Of a stretch of 64,000 bases of DNA, positions 1 through 21,539 are shown in pieces. The notes beneath the pieces were generated by a model. It had not been told where the DNA came from. It did no database searches and was given only the letters and a program-made list of their open reading frames with translations. This DNA is from Melanocharis versteri (lineage: Eukaryota; Chordata; Aves; Passeriformes; Melanocharitidae): the NCBI GenBank assembly GCA_013397845.1, contig VZTG01004164.1, positions 67,793-131,792 on the forward strand. Direction: 5' to 3'. Positions within the stretch are counted from its first letter, which is position 1. Every line of letters begins with the position of its first letter. The position numbers were made by a program, and so were the translations under genes.

Positions 1-3000
1 ATTCTGGAAGAGCACCAGCACTCTCTGCTGGTGATCTTTGTTCAACAGTTATCAAGAGAAAAACGAAGGATGAAAATGCATTATGTTCTTGATATGAAAT
101 GCCATTTTTGTTTCAAACTGATGATTAATTAGATCTCTAACAATTTGGCAAACAGCAACTCTAGGAGCTAGTTATGCTTTTGGAAACAACACAGTCTTTA
201 CTAAGAACTGCATTTACTCTGGGCAATCATCACTCACTGGAATAAATTTCACTGTCTCAAATAAACATCTGATGCAAATGCTTCTCTCAGCAGAAAGCAC
301 TTCTGTGGTGCTGCAACACAAAGACAGGCTGGTGTGAGAAACTCCCATGATGCCAGATCCCTTGGCTCCACCCTGACTTTCCATCAATTTTTGGGCTATG
401 CCAAGAAAAACAGCTCTCCTTAAAAAAGTCCTAGCACAGCTCCAACACCTTCCCCGACGGGAGCCACAGTGGGAATGCTGCTATGTTTTCATCAAAGCAA
501 ACCTGCTCCCAGCCCTGTCTCTGTTCCACCCTTTGCCAGGAAGCTGGAAAAGCTTTGATTCCCTCTCCCCAGGATGCACCCAAGCCGTCTCTCCTGGATT
601 GCCTTACACACCTGAGCCAGAGCTTGCACAGGGGCAAAGAGGCAGCAAAATTAAACCCCAAGCCAAGCACCTCAGTGCCAGCTGTCCCAGCTCCCAAACC
701 GGGCTCGGATCAGGCACCAGGAAAAAGGGTTAAAAATGGGCAAATTGAATCCATGTGCAGCTCGTGGAAGTGTGGGAAACAAAAGAGACAATGTTAAGGA
801 CAGAGTATTCATTAGCAAAGGGCTCAAGTTTCTTGGCTTCTGCCATCTGCTTCCCAAAGGCCATTTTTCAAGGTAGCTTTTTGTTCTTCAGTTTTGAATG
901 TAGCTGAGGAAAGACATCCTACTCCTTCTTAGCTAATGAACTAAAGCTCAGTGCACCTTCAATGGCTTAAAATATTTCGTCTTTTCAATTCCCTGGGGAC
1001 GAGAAGGGAATGCAAGGTCAGAGATGGGGTTTTTCTCCTGGGATTTGCATCAGAACTCTACCTGACACAGCTAACCCAAAGACCTCAGGCACCTCCATAA
1101 ATATTCATTTACGCTATGGTATTAAATACCTTAAGAAATCCAGTGTTTACAAAAAAAAATACACAAGACTTCATAATGCAGTAGATATCTGCATATTATG
1201 TGTAGCAAGATATACAGCCCTTTTGACTATTTTCCTTTATGAAGTAAAAATTGGGAAGAACAGCTCCTGAATTAGAGAAACAGCTCAGAGCCCTAAAAAG
1301 AACACACAGTGGTAAAAATAAGTGAGTTTTAACACAGTCGTAAGTCAGAGTCAGGAATAATTGTTCTAACGCATTCTGCTCCTGACAAATCTCAAATTTA
1401 GAAGAGCTTCACATCTGCTGAGAGTCCCAAGGAACTTTTCAAGCATTCAGGGATCACTGACACTTGGCAGAGTGGGACAGAGTGACAGCCAAATGCCAAG
1501 CACAGCTCTGAAACGCTGCATGAGGAACAGACATTCCTGCCTAAGGGGGCAGAGCAAGTTTCCTGCTGTAGAGAGGGACAAGAATTTTCAAAGCTGAAGT
1601 TTTCTACTTTTCAAGGAATTTTAATGTTGTGGACATGACAGGATCCAGCCAGAGACCAGCGATCTACAAGGGATGAGAAGATGCTCAAAGCCTTGAGAAC
1701 CTGAGCACCTATAGGAAATTAACATGATTACTTTTTTAATATTATTAACTATACATGCCAGACTGCTCTTAAATATTCCCTTCCCACATTCCTACCCACA
1801 CCTTTACCTTCGTGCCATAGGAATTCCATATTCAGCTCTGCCCCTTGATCATTAATGCAGACTCCTGAGCTGCAGACTTCAAAGCAAGGCAGGATTAAGA
1901 GTCACAGGCTCAGGACAGCGTCAAACTCTCCCTGTGCAGGAACCTCCACCTCGTGTTCGACTCCACAAATGACTCCTTCTATCAAGACTGGGAAATTCTG
2001 GGATTTATGTGGAGCTTCCCACAGATTAAGTTAAGAAGGGAGCCCAACAGTGCCTCATCTCCTTCCGAACACTGGTAAACGAAAGGAAACAGGAATGTCT
2101 CCTGAGGTAAGGGAAAGAAAGATGTGAGCACTCCGCAAATGCACAAGGGAAGAAACTAAAGGCTTCATTGTGTGGAAATGCACTTCTCTGGGAAGGCTCT
2201 TCTCTTCTCCCTCCCCTAAGCAGCACATGAGAATGTTCTTAGGGAACCCATCATCACCTACAACCCTGGTGGTGGTTTAGTTCTTATTCCTGACTTTTCT
2301 GTTTTTCCCTGTCCCTCTCCCTCATTCTGCTGCTCAAAATGCCTGCACTCCCAGCTTCCTCATTTCTGCAGGTCCTCCTCTGCCATGTGCAGCACATTCC
2401 CAGTAGCACCAGCATTACTGGGAGCTCCAGCCATGCCTCATTACTCAGAGCTTCCAGCAATGAGACTGAACTACAGTTAATACAACACAAATGAAGAGAT
2501 TACAGCACAGATATATCAAGATACAGGTCTGTCCAAGACCCTAAGGGACTTACGGACTCATTTCAATGTAACTTGCAATCAGCATCCCTTTGAGCTACAT
2601 TTGAAAATTACACCAACTTGGCCAAGATTAAGCCCTATCAGGCTGAAAGGCAGTCTGGGCTTTTTCAGCTTTATTTGTAGCTGCCCTTACATCACCAACT
2701 TACGAGGAAATTACACACCACCAGAGTAACACAGGTGCAGTTCCTTTAGTGATAAGAAAGCTGCTACAGGTCACCAGACTCAGGAATTTTCACCAACAAC
2801 ATGGTCTACACCTGCTCTGAGTTAGACACTGCAACAGCACAGTGGGAGAAACTCTTGTAGGGACACACAGCCTCATGATCCCTCAAAAACACTGGGCTAA
2901 AGTGATGGTAGATGCTGTTACAGAGCAGAGATTTACTTGCTGAGAAGGTGAACTGCAAAGCCAAGCTCAGAAATTTCCCTGCCTAACGAGAAGGTTGCAA

Positions 3001-4500
3001 TTAGGACATCGCTGAGCGCTGGGTAACCACAGATCGGAGCAAAAACATTCCCACAGAATAACTCAGATGTGACAGCAGGTACCTGGAATGAGAACAAGGA
3101 TTTCATCCACGTAGTCCTGCTGCTGAATTATGTGGATAAACAGTGGTCCTGATGTAGCCAGATCCCTGCAGGACATGCAGGTGTCGGGATACACAGACCC
3201 AGTTTAGCACAAGCCAACTAAATCCCCAAACAGGAAAGCCCATGTCCAACTTCAATGAAATTTGACAAAGAGCTCAGAGCAAGTTTCAGGTCAGAAATCT
3301 ACTTAGGTCGTGGATGAAATGGATCCAGGCCACAACCTTTTTTTGTATCTTCTGGACTCCAGTTTGAGCAATGCTTCTGATTTCCAAACCCTATTTCTGC
3401 TAAAAAAACTCCATCATTTCTATGCCCAACCCTGCTCAGCTCAGGCTGGACATTTTGATAAACACAAGACCTTTATTCAAATGACAAGGAACTTCAACAG
3501 AACACTCTCCAGGCTGCTTTTGGTCACTGAGACTCCCTCCCTTGGATCCTGCTCATGGAATTACCTGTCCTTGGGGCAGACAGGTCAGGAGAGGGGAGAT
3601 TTGTGGGTTAGTGGGATAGTGTTCTGATCGGGGAGATTACGTTACAAGGCTGTGCCTTTGGACACCGCTTTCTTCAGTGTGGTGCTTCAGTTTACAACTG
3701 GGGATTTCTCCTAATTAGATTGTACTCTTAATTATTTATGGCCTATATTATCTGTAAAGGCTGCCCAAAACCTAAGCCTTGCTAAGGATAATTGGAATAA
3801 TCATATTTTTCCCTCTTTTGTAAAGCACCTTGAGCCTTGCTGACGAGAAATGCTAGGATGTGATCAGGTGCTTAATGAAAAATTATCATTAGAAAGCGGA
3901 ATAAAAATGAAAAATTAACTAAAACATAATTTTCTGTTTTATACTGCATTGGGGCTGAATTAAGAACCATTTATCAGAGGCGACACTGAAAATTTTAACC
4001 TGAAAACTGAGTGGAGATCTTCTTTACGCATGTCCTGGTGGGAGAGTGCAGGTGAGGATGCCGAGGACCAGAGTCTGGGCCTGGATGTCTCGAGAAGTCC
4101 AAACAGCCCCCCAGGAGCCTGAAAAGTGGCAGTGCTGGTCTGTCCCACCACGTGCAGCCAGCCCCTGGCTGGTGCCAGCACCAAGAAAAGCAGTGGGTGT
4201 TTAACATCACCCCAGCTCCTGTGTCCACCACAGCTCCTCCACACCGAAGATTTGGCTTTCCAGCCTTCACCTTCCTCAAAAAGTATCCTGGCATTGAGGC
4301 AGATGGGATTTGAGCTGCTTAGACCATGTGGTAGAAGTCACGGTGAATATTTATGGCCCTGCCTGACTCAGTCTGTGAAATAAGTGTGTATTCCCTCACA
4401 CCGTACCGGGGATGGCCAAACCAAGGCACGAATGCAAAGCTTTTAACCCTTCGGGGATTATCACCCACCGAATTTGCTCTCTCAGAGATCAAAGCAGGAG
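1..4500. other. Intergenic DNA, no gene recognised
   Basis: No coding exon, RNA gene or clear repeat was recognised in this stretch. Open frames here are short, lack splice-bounded homology and look like chance. In mammals TAF9B lies beyond the 3' end of PGK1, convergent to it, so its exons would be expected on the plus strand here; none of the conserved histone-fold exons was seen on either strand. The gene may lie left of the window or elsewhere in this genome. Confidence 0.6.
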
Positions 4501-4539
4501 GATTTGGAGACGTTTCTGTTAAATTCAGAGCTGGGGCAG

Positions 4540-4888
4540 GTGCGGGTGAGCTCCTGCGGGTGTCTGGGGCCGGCGAGAGGAGCAGGGCAGAGCAGCGACC
4601 ATCTCTGGCAGCTGGGGCAGAGGCTGTGGGTAACAAAACACCCCCGGCACTACCCGAACCTGACAACGGAGCCGAGGAGGGGCCGGACAGAGGAGCAGGG
4701 AAGGCTCCCACACAGCCCCAGCAGCCGCCGAGCCTCGCCGCCTCNCCGTGGGGAACTTTCAGCAGGCGGCTGCAACTACGGCGCCCGGCATCCCCCGGCG
4801 GGGCGGCGAGCGGTGCCGGCCGGGAGCTGTAGTTCCGCGCGGGCGGGGGAGCCGCCGGCGCCTGCGGGGAGAGCGCCTCGGCCGAGGG
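4540..4888. promoter_or_regulatory. GC-rich CpG island, left part, owner unknown
   Basis: CpG-dense sequence with GC-box-like runs and one ambiguous base at 4745. It looks like a vertebrate promoter island, but no coding exon could be tied to it on either strand. It might be the promoter of a gene running left out of the window, of a non-coding RNA, or of TAF9B. It lies directly left of a CR1 copy that is itself interrupted by more GC-rich sequence and an assembly gap. Confidence 0.5.
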
Positions 4889-4996
4889 GAATCGCGGAAA
4901 CACCGGGGCTGGAAAAGACCTCTGAGGGAACGGAGCCCAGCTTGTGAGTGATCCCCGCCTTGTCAGCTAGACCAGAGCGCTGAGCGCCGCGTCCAG
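4889..4996 (-). repeat. CR1 LINE, left (3') arm of a split copy
   Basis: Reads as the antisense 3' end of a chicken-repeat-1 (CR1) non-LTR retrotransposon: a GGCTGGAAAAGACCTCTGAG-like start, then a stretch matching the family's 'gatc-ccaccttgtca...agagc-ctgag-gcc-cgtccag' wording. It stops exactly at the assembly gap and resumes at 5602. Assignment is from memory of the family consensus. Confidence 0.7.
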
Positions 4997-5361
4997 NNNN
5001 NNNNNNNNNNNNNNNNNNNNNNNNNNNNNNNNNNNNNNNNNNNNNNNNNNNNNNNNNNNNNNNNNNNNNNNNNNNNNNNNNNNNNNNNNNNNNNNNNNNN
5101 NNNNNNNNNNNNNNNNNNNNNNNNNNNNNNNNNNNNNNNNNNNNNNNNNNNNNNNNNNNNNNNNNNNNNNNNNNNNNNNNNNNNNNNNNNNNNNNNNNNN
5201 NNNNNNNNNNNNNNNNNNNNNNNNNNNNNNNNNNNNNNNNNNNNNNNNNNNNNNNNNNNNNNNNNNNNNNNNNNNNNNNNNNNNNNNNNNNNNNNNNNNN
5301 NNNNNNNNNNNNNNNNNNNNNNNNNNNNNNNNNNNNNNNNNNNNNNNNNNNNNNNNNNNNN
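4997..5361. other. Assembly gap (365 N)
   Basis: A run of 365 undetermined bases. It lies inside the GC-rich block that interrupts the CR1 copy. Nothing can be said about its content. Confidence 0.99.
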
Positions 5362-5601
5362 CCCTCCGCAGAGCCCCCGAGCAGCGCGGGCTGAGCCCCA
5401 CACCCGCCCCACGCCGCCCGGGGAAGGAGGAGGAGACCCCCGTGAGGGCAGCGGGGAGCCCCGGCCGCCCTGCCCCGCCTCGGGGGCCCGTCCCGGGCGG
5501 TGCTTGAGGGGACAGCGCCGGCCTTTCCCCGCGCCGGGCGCCGGCCTCGCCCCGCGGCCGCGCCCTCAGCCCGCGCAGCGCCCTTACCCCGCGGGCGCCG
5601 N
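5362..5601. promoter_or_regulatory. GC-rich CpG block between gap and CR1 right arm
   Basis: About 240 bp of extreme GC and CpG content, ending in an ambiguous base at 5601. It separates two halves of what reads as one CR1 copy. It could be true promoter sequence inserted or recombined here, or sequence misplaced during gap closure. No open frame in it resembles a known protein. Confidence 0.5.
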
Positions 5602-6185
5602 CGTCCAGTCAGCCTTTCAACACCTCCCGGGATGGTGGGGGGTGTTGAAGGTGGTGGGACTCCGCCACCTCCCTGGGCAGCGCCGCCCAAGGTTTAACTG
5701 CCTTCCGTGTGGAGAAATTCTTCCTAATATCCAACCTGAACCTCCCCTGTCCTATCACCGGTTGCTTGGGAGCAGACCCCGACACCCACCATCCTGTCAG
5801 GAAATTCTGGAGAGCCAGAAGGTTCCCCCTGAGCCTCCTTTTCTCCAGGCTGAGCCCCTTTCCCAGCTCCCTCAGCCGCTCCTGGTGCTCCAGACCCTTC
5901 CCCAGCTCCGTTCCCTTCTCTGGACTCGCTCCAGCTCCTCAATGTCTGTCCTGTCATGAGGGGCCCAGAGCTGCACACAGGATTTGAGGAGTGGCCTCAC
6001 CAGTGCCCAGTCAGGGGACAGTCACTGCCCTGGTCCTGCTGGCCACACCATGGCTGGGACAGGCCAGGTGCTACTGGCCTCTTGCCCACCTGGGCACACC
6101 TGGCTCATGTTCAGCTCTGTTGGCCAGCACCCCCAGGGCCTTTCCCTCCAGGCACTTTCCAGCTTCTCTGCCCCAGCCTGAGGAT
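5602..6185 (-). repeat. CR1 LINE, right (5') arm of the split copy
   Basis: Continues the CR1 antisense text from the shared word cgtccag: 'cacctccc-gggatggt', 'ccacctccctgggcagc', 'gaaattcttcctaatatcc', 'tctccaggctgagcccc', 'caggatttgaggagtggcctcaccagtg' and 'caggccaggtgc-actggcct' are all typical of the last few hundred bases of CR1. Truncated at its 5' end near 6185. With the left arm it makes a 3' fragment of roughly 690 bp. Confidence 0.85.
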
Positions 6186-8250
6186 GTTGTGGCCAAGCAA
6201 TTTGAGCTCTTTACTTTTTGTTTCACCTGGCTCTTATTATCAGCCCCCTGAGCCTGCTGTATCTATTACCTTCATCACGAGCTTTCTGCAACAGCTTTGC
6301 TTCTAATTTTTCTTCCACAGTGTTTCTGACAGGGAACATTCCTTGCCCCAGAAAGATTCTCAACAAAAGCAATAAAAATGTAAAAGCCAAACTGTCAAAG
6401 TATTAACAGGCAAAGCTTAAAGAAAGCCCCTGGAAATTCTGTCACTGAAAAACTCAGCTGCTGGCCATCAAGTGTTCAGCTCCTGTGGTCTCATGTTTAG
6501 ATGTTCCATCCATTTTTATTTACAAGTAAAATCTATTTTTATTTAAAGCTGAGTATCTCTCTGGCCCTGCTGTGCAATGTTTGCTGTGTTGAACACAGAA
6601 GAGTGCATAAAACAAGCCATGTGGAAACAAAAGGACATTTTAGAGATGGGAGTAGGAAGCATCCAAAGTCAGGTGGAAAAATGCTTTTAAGCAGAGACAT
6701 CTGTGTTTACAGAGCACTATTACTGCTTGCTGTATTTAATTACAGATAGCTTTGTTTTGTTGCTTTTGATGGAGAGAGGAAAAAGCCAGCAGAGGTAGTG
6801 GCCACACACCAACCTTCCACTGTAAACACTCAGAAAGGAGGGCTGGGGGAGAGTCTGTTATTGCTCCATGGGAATCCAGCAGCACAGGGGCACAAGACTG
6901 ACACAAAAATGGGCTGTGCTGTCACGAGGCCTTGTTTGCCAGAGCCAGACAAGGAGGATCTGTTACAAGATGTGGTGGAATGTTTGTTTTTGTAGTACTG
7001 GATTTCCAAAATCCGTGGTCTTTTTGTGGCTGACAAGCCCCCTCCTTTCTTTGCCTCGTTCCTGCAGCTGTCGGAGGTCTGCACCCCTGCCTGGAAAACA
7101 TGAGCACAGCAAAAATGTGCATCATTCATGTGCCATCAGACAATGCTTGGGAGAGTTACAAAGCAGGGGAGGAAGAGGAGACCACAGTGCTGCAGTAATT
7201 TGCATTATTTCTTTCTTTGCAATAGTCACTTTCAGCTTTAAACTGTAATAAGTGTGTATTTCATAGCAGCTTTACCACACTTCAGCAGAGTTGGGTTTTA
7301 ATTCACACCCCCTCATGACCAGGTAAAATTTGGCAGAGTATGTCTGTTATAACACATGCTTTCATTTCGGTTTGGTAGTATTTCATATATAGAAATTAAC
7401 TGAAAAGCAGAATCCGTGTTGTGAGCTGTTGCTTACCTCAGGAATTCCCTCTGTGGTTCATCCTGAATGTTTTGTGCAATGCAGAACCTCCTGGGAACAC
7501 CACGGCTGGGGATTGCACTGAGAAACAAACCAGGCCATGGCTGCCCACACCACTCACTTTTCCTGGATCCAGCAGGAAGATCCACAAGCAGTTCAGCTGG
7601 AGCAGTGCCTCTCCTCAGAGCAGAGCTGTGACTGCTGCTATAACCCAAAGCCGAGGCCAGGCTGAGGCTGGAGAATGCCAGGCTTGGTTTAGAGCCACCC
7701 TGTGCTCACATTTGGGCCCTGCAGCGAGCACAGGAACCAGCACAGGGCAGCCCATGTGGAAATGCAGCTCCAGGCACTGGAACCACCTTGCTGGGCCTTC
7801 ACTGACAGTACTACTATGCTACTTTCAGTGCTTTTAGGACCACAGACTTGAACAGAGGCACACTGCAATTCTGTGTGCTTGGGACTTCATTTTTACCTGC
7901 CTCAGTCTTCAAAATGCCCCCTGTATTGACATTAAACACATTAGTGAGGCAAGTTCTCTAGATGGCAAGCAGTTGAACTTGCATTTTTCTTACTTGACTT
8001 GCACATTCAAAATTTAATCTTACTTTATTATGGAAGTGTTAACGTAACAGCACATCTGTGGCAATTTACTTCCTTACCAACCAAGCTCACTTTGATGACT
8101 GGGTGCTTATAGAGCCACTGGACAAACATAAAAGGAGATTTAGAAATATTACAATTAGAGCAAATAGGAAAAATAGCTCAGATTCCAGATGCTAGAAGAT
8201 ATTTTAATGCAGACCATTCTAAAATATTGAAATAAGGACAACATACAAAC
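6186..8250. other. Intergenic DNA, no gene recognised
   Basis: No coding exon, RNA gene or clear repeat was seen. It lies between the CR1 copy and the 3' end of PGK1. Open frames up to about 140 codons (for example 7421-7837) show no recognisable protein and no conserved splice structure. Confidence 0.6.
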
Positions 8251-8254
8251 CGGG

Positions 8255-8675
8255 AGCACTTGAAATATGTTTATTCAGCAGCTATTACAACCAATCTCCA
8301 AAAAACTGGAGTCCCCTCTGGTTTGTGAACCGTGTCAAGTGATGAAAATGCCTCTAGGATGGAAGCTGGACAGTGCACTCCTTTCTGAGATATACATCTA
8401 ACAGGGATTAATCTCTTTGAAAAGGCAAAATATAAATATATACACTCTAAATTCACAACAACAGTTTCAACTCACTACGTTAATTCAAGTGGGGTAACAG
8501 TGGACAAACCCACATCATGTAAACTGCAGTCGGAAAAATCTCTGCTCTCTGCTGCTCCAAGGTCCCGTTCCGGTTTACATTCTGGGATCTGCCTCTGGCA
8601 GAGCTGGAATACGGAAGCGCTGAAGTGTTGGATCTCAGGGGCTGTGCACGGGACCGGGGTGTGGGGCTCTGCTCT
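8255..8675 (-). other. PGK1: PGK1 3' UTR and poly(A) signal
   Basis: Sequence after the PGK1 stop codon, read leftwards. The first good minus-strand AATAAA is at 8270-8275 (TTTATT on the plus strand), which puts the poly(A) site near 8250 and gives a 3' UTR of about 420 bases, similar in size to other vertebrate PGK1 transcripts. The cleavage site is inferred. Confidence 0.7.
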
Positions 8676-19686
<11,011 letters not shown>

Positions 19687-19960
19687 GTTTGCTGCCGGCG
19701 CAAGTCGCTGCACGCTCACCCAACCCGCTCCACGTCGCCGCCTCCGCGTTCTGCCGCAGCGCCGCCCGCGCCGCCGCCACCCAGCCCACCTCGCCCCGCC
19801 CCTCCCGCCAGCGATTGGTCCGTTTTGTCCTTTCCGCCTTTCTATTGGTCGAGCCTCGTGTCCGTCAGGGGCCGTCCCGCCCCTCGGGGGCGGGGCTGCT
19901 GCGGCGGCCCCGGTCACGTCCCACACGCAGCCGCCGCTCCCTGAGGGAAGTCGGGAGTGT
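19687..19960 (-). promoter_or_regulatory. PGK1: PGK1 promoter: CpG island, two CCAAT boxes, HRE
   Basis: GC-rich, CpG-dense region just upstream of the PGK1 ATG, with no TATA box seen. Read on the minus strand it carries two CCAAT boxes (ATTGG on the plus strand at 19814-19818 and 19844-19848) and, farther upstream, GGACGTGAC at 19913-19921. The last contains the hypoxia-response core RCGTG and matches the known mammalian PGK1 element, where HIF-1 drives induction in low oxygen. Function here is inferred from that match. Confidence 0.8.
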
Positions 19961-20239
19961 GCGGGGTTCCGTCCCTGAGCACCAAATTAACGGTTCCGCA
20001 CCGTATCTGAGGGAAAATCACCCATAAATGGTGTCCAAACGTGTGTCGGCTGGTGGGAATCCTTCAGATGAAGGGCAGGCACCTCACAGCTGAGCCGTAG
20101 GCCTGGGGCAGGCCGAGCGTCGACCGTAAAGGACGAGACAAAACCCGGGATATTTTTAAGTGACCTACATAAATATTTCTCAAGACAACTGAGGGCAAAA
20201 CAACTGTTGGAAGGGATACACCTTGCAGTAGCATGGTTT

Positions 20240-20795
20240 CATAGAATCACAGAATGGTTTGGGTTGGGAGGGACCTGAAACATCATCCTGTTCCATCCCG
20301 TTCCACCCCCTGCCATGGGAAGGGACACCTTCCGTTATCCCAGGTTTCTCCAAGCCCCATTCAGCCTGGCCTTGGACATTTCCGGGGATCCAGGGGCAGC
20401 CACAGCTTCTCTGGGCACCCTGTGCCCATGACTCTAACAGGGAAGAATTTTTTTCCCAATACCTAATTTAAAGCTAGTCTCTTTCAGTTTGAATCCATTC
20501 CCCCCTGTCCTGTCACTCCAGGCCCTTGTAAATAGTCTTTCTCCCTCTTTCTAGTAGATTCCCTCCAGGTACTGGAGGGCAGCAAGGCCTTCTTTTCTCC
20601 AGACTGAACAATCCCAGTTCTCCCAGCCTGTCCTCATAGAAGGAGTGCTCCATCCCTCTGATCATCTGGATGATCTCTCCAACAGCTCCATGTCCTTCTT
20701 GTGCTGGGGACCCCAGAGCTGGAGGCAGCTCTAACCCTGCCTTCTGTCAGTTCAAAGCCATTTCCCGTTGTCCTGGCACTCCCTGCCCTCATAGC
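20240..20795 (-). repeat. CR1 LINE fragment, antisense
   Basis: Begins with the diagnostic antisense CR1 end 'atagaatcacagaatggtttgggttgggagggacctgaa' and continues through 'ccttggacatttcc-gggatccaggggcagccacagcttctctgggca' and 'gtctttctccctctttctagtag'. Near 20750-20795 a second 'ttcaaagccatttcccgttgtcctggcactccctgccc' motif repeats the one at 20489-20525, so this may be two CR1 pieces joined. Confidence 0.85.
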
Positions 20796-21049
20796 GGGTT
20801 GGTGGGTGCAGTCAAAAGTCACCTGCCCCGACATACGTGCAGCCTCTAACGCGGTGCAGTGGGCTGCGCGTTGGGTGACAATAGCACAGCGCAATGGACT
20901 GTACTGGGTGAAAAAGGAGTTCATGCTCTTTTGTCTTTTGCCCATAGGATAGGCCTTTCTGTTGCTGACGGGGTTGTTTTTTTGCCACGCTCACAAAAAT
21001 GTACAGACACCGCTGAGAAAGTGGTGGTGGCAAAATCAGTTCTCTGCTG

Positions 21050-21537
21050 ACAGAAAGGTGCTGGAGAGAGTCCAGAGAAGGGCAACAGAGCTGAGGAAGG
21101 GTCTGGAGAGTCAGTCATATGAGAGGCAGCTGAGGGAGCTGGAAAGGGGCTCAGCCTGGAGAAAAGGGGGCTCAGCCTGGAGCAAAGGAGGCTCAGGGGG
21201 ACCTTGTGGCTCTGCACAACTCCCTGACAGGAGGGGACAGCCTGGGAGGATTGGGCTGTGCTTCCAGGGAACAGGGACAGGAGGAGAGGGAACGGCCTCA
21301 GGTTGTGCCAAAGGAGGTTCAGGCTGGACATCAGAAAGAATTTCTCATGGAAAAGGTTGTTGAACATGGGAAGGCACTGGCCAGGGAGGTGTAGAGTCAC
21401 CGTCTTTGGAGGTGTTCAAGGAACAGCTGGATGTGGCATTCAGTGCTCTGGTGTCTTTGATAAGGCAGTGATCGGTCAAAGGTCAGATTCAATGGTCTCA
21501 GAGGTCTTTTCCAACCTAAATGATTCTCTGATTCAAG
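21050..21537 (+). repeat. CR1 LINE 3' end, plus orientation
   Basis: Classic CR1 tail: 'ctggagagagtccagagaagggcaacagagctgaggaagggtctggag', then 'ctgacaggaggggacagcctgggaggattgggctgtg', 'catcagaaagaatttctcatggaaaaggttgttgaacatgggaaggcactggccagggaggt', ending 'tctcagaggtcttttccaacctaaatgattctctgattc'. It lies about 250 bp from an oppositely oriented CR1, so the two copies face away from each other. Confidence 0.93.
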
Positions 21538-21539
21538 TG

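Noticed and set aside
4319..4903. 194-codon minus-strand and 159-codon plus-strand frames over the CpG island
   Set aside because: GC-rich DNA opens several frames at once; neither product resembles a known protein.
4776..5690. 304-codon minus-strand open frame
   Set aside because: It exists only because the assembly gap is translated as X; the remainder is low-complexity Gly/Ala/Pro/Arg from CpG-rich DNA and CR1.
1..8250. TAF9B, sought as the expected PGK1 neighbour
   Set aside because: No histone-fold or acidic C-terminal exon was found on either strand by eye; a proper search could still find one.
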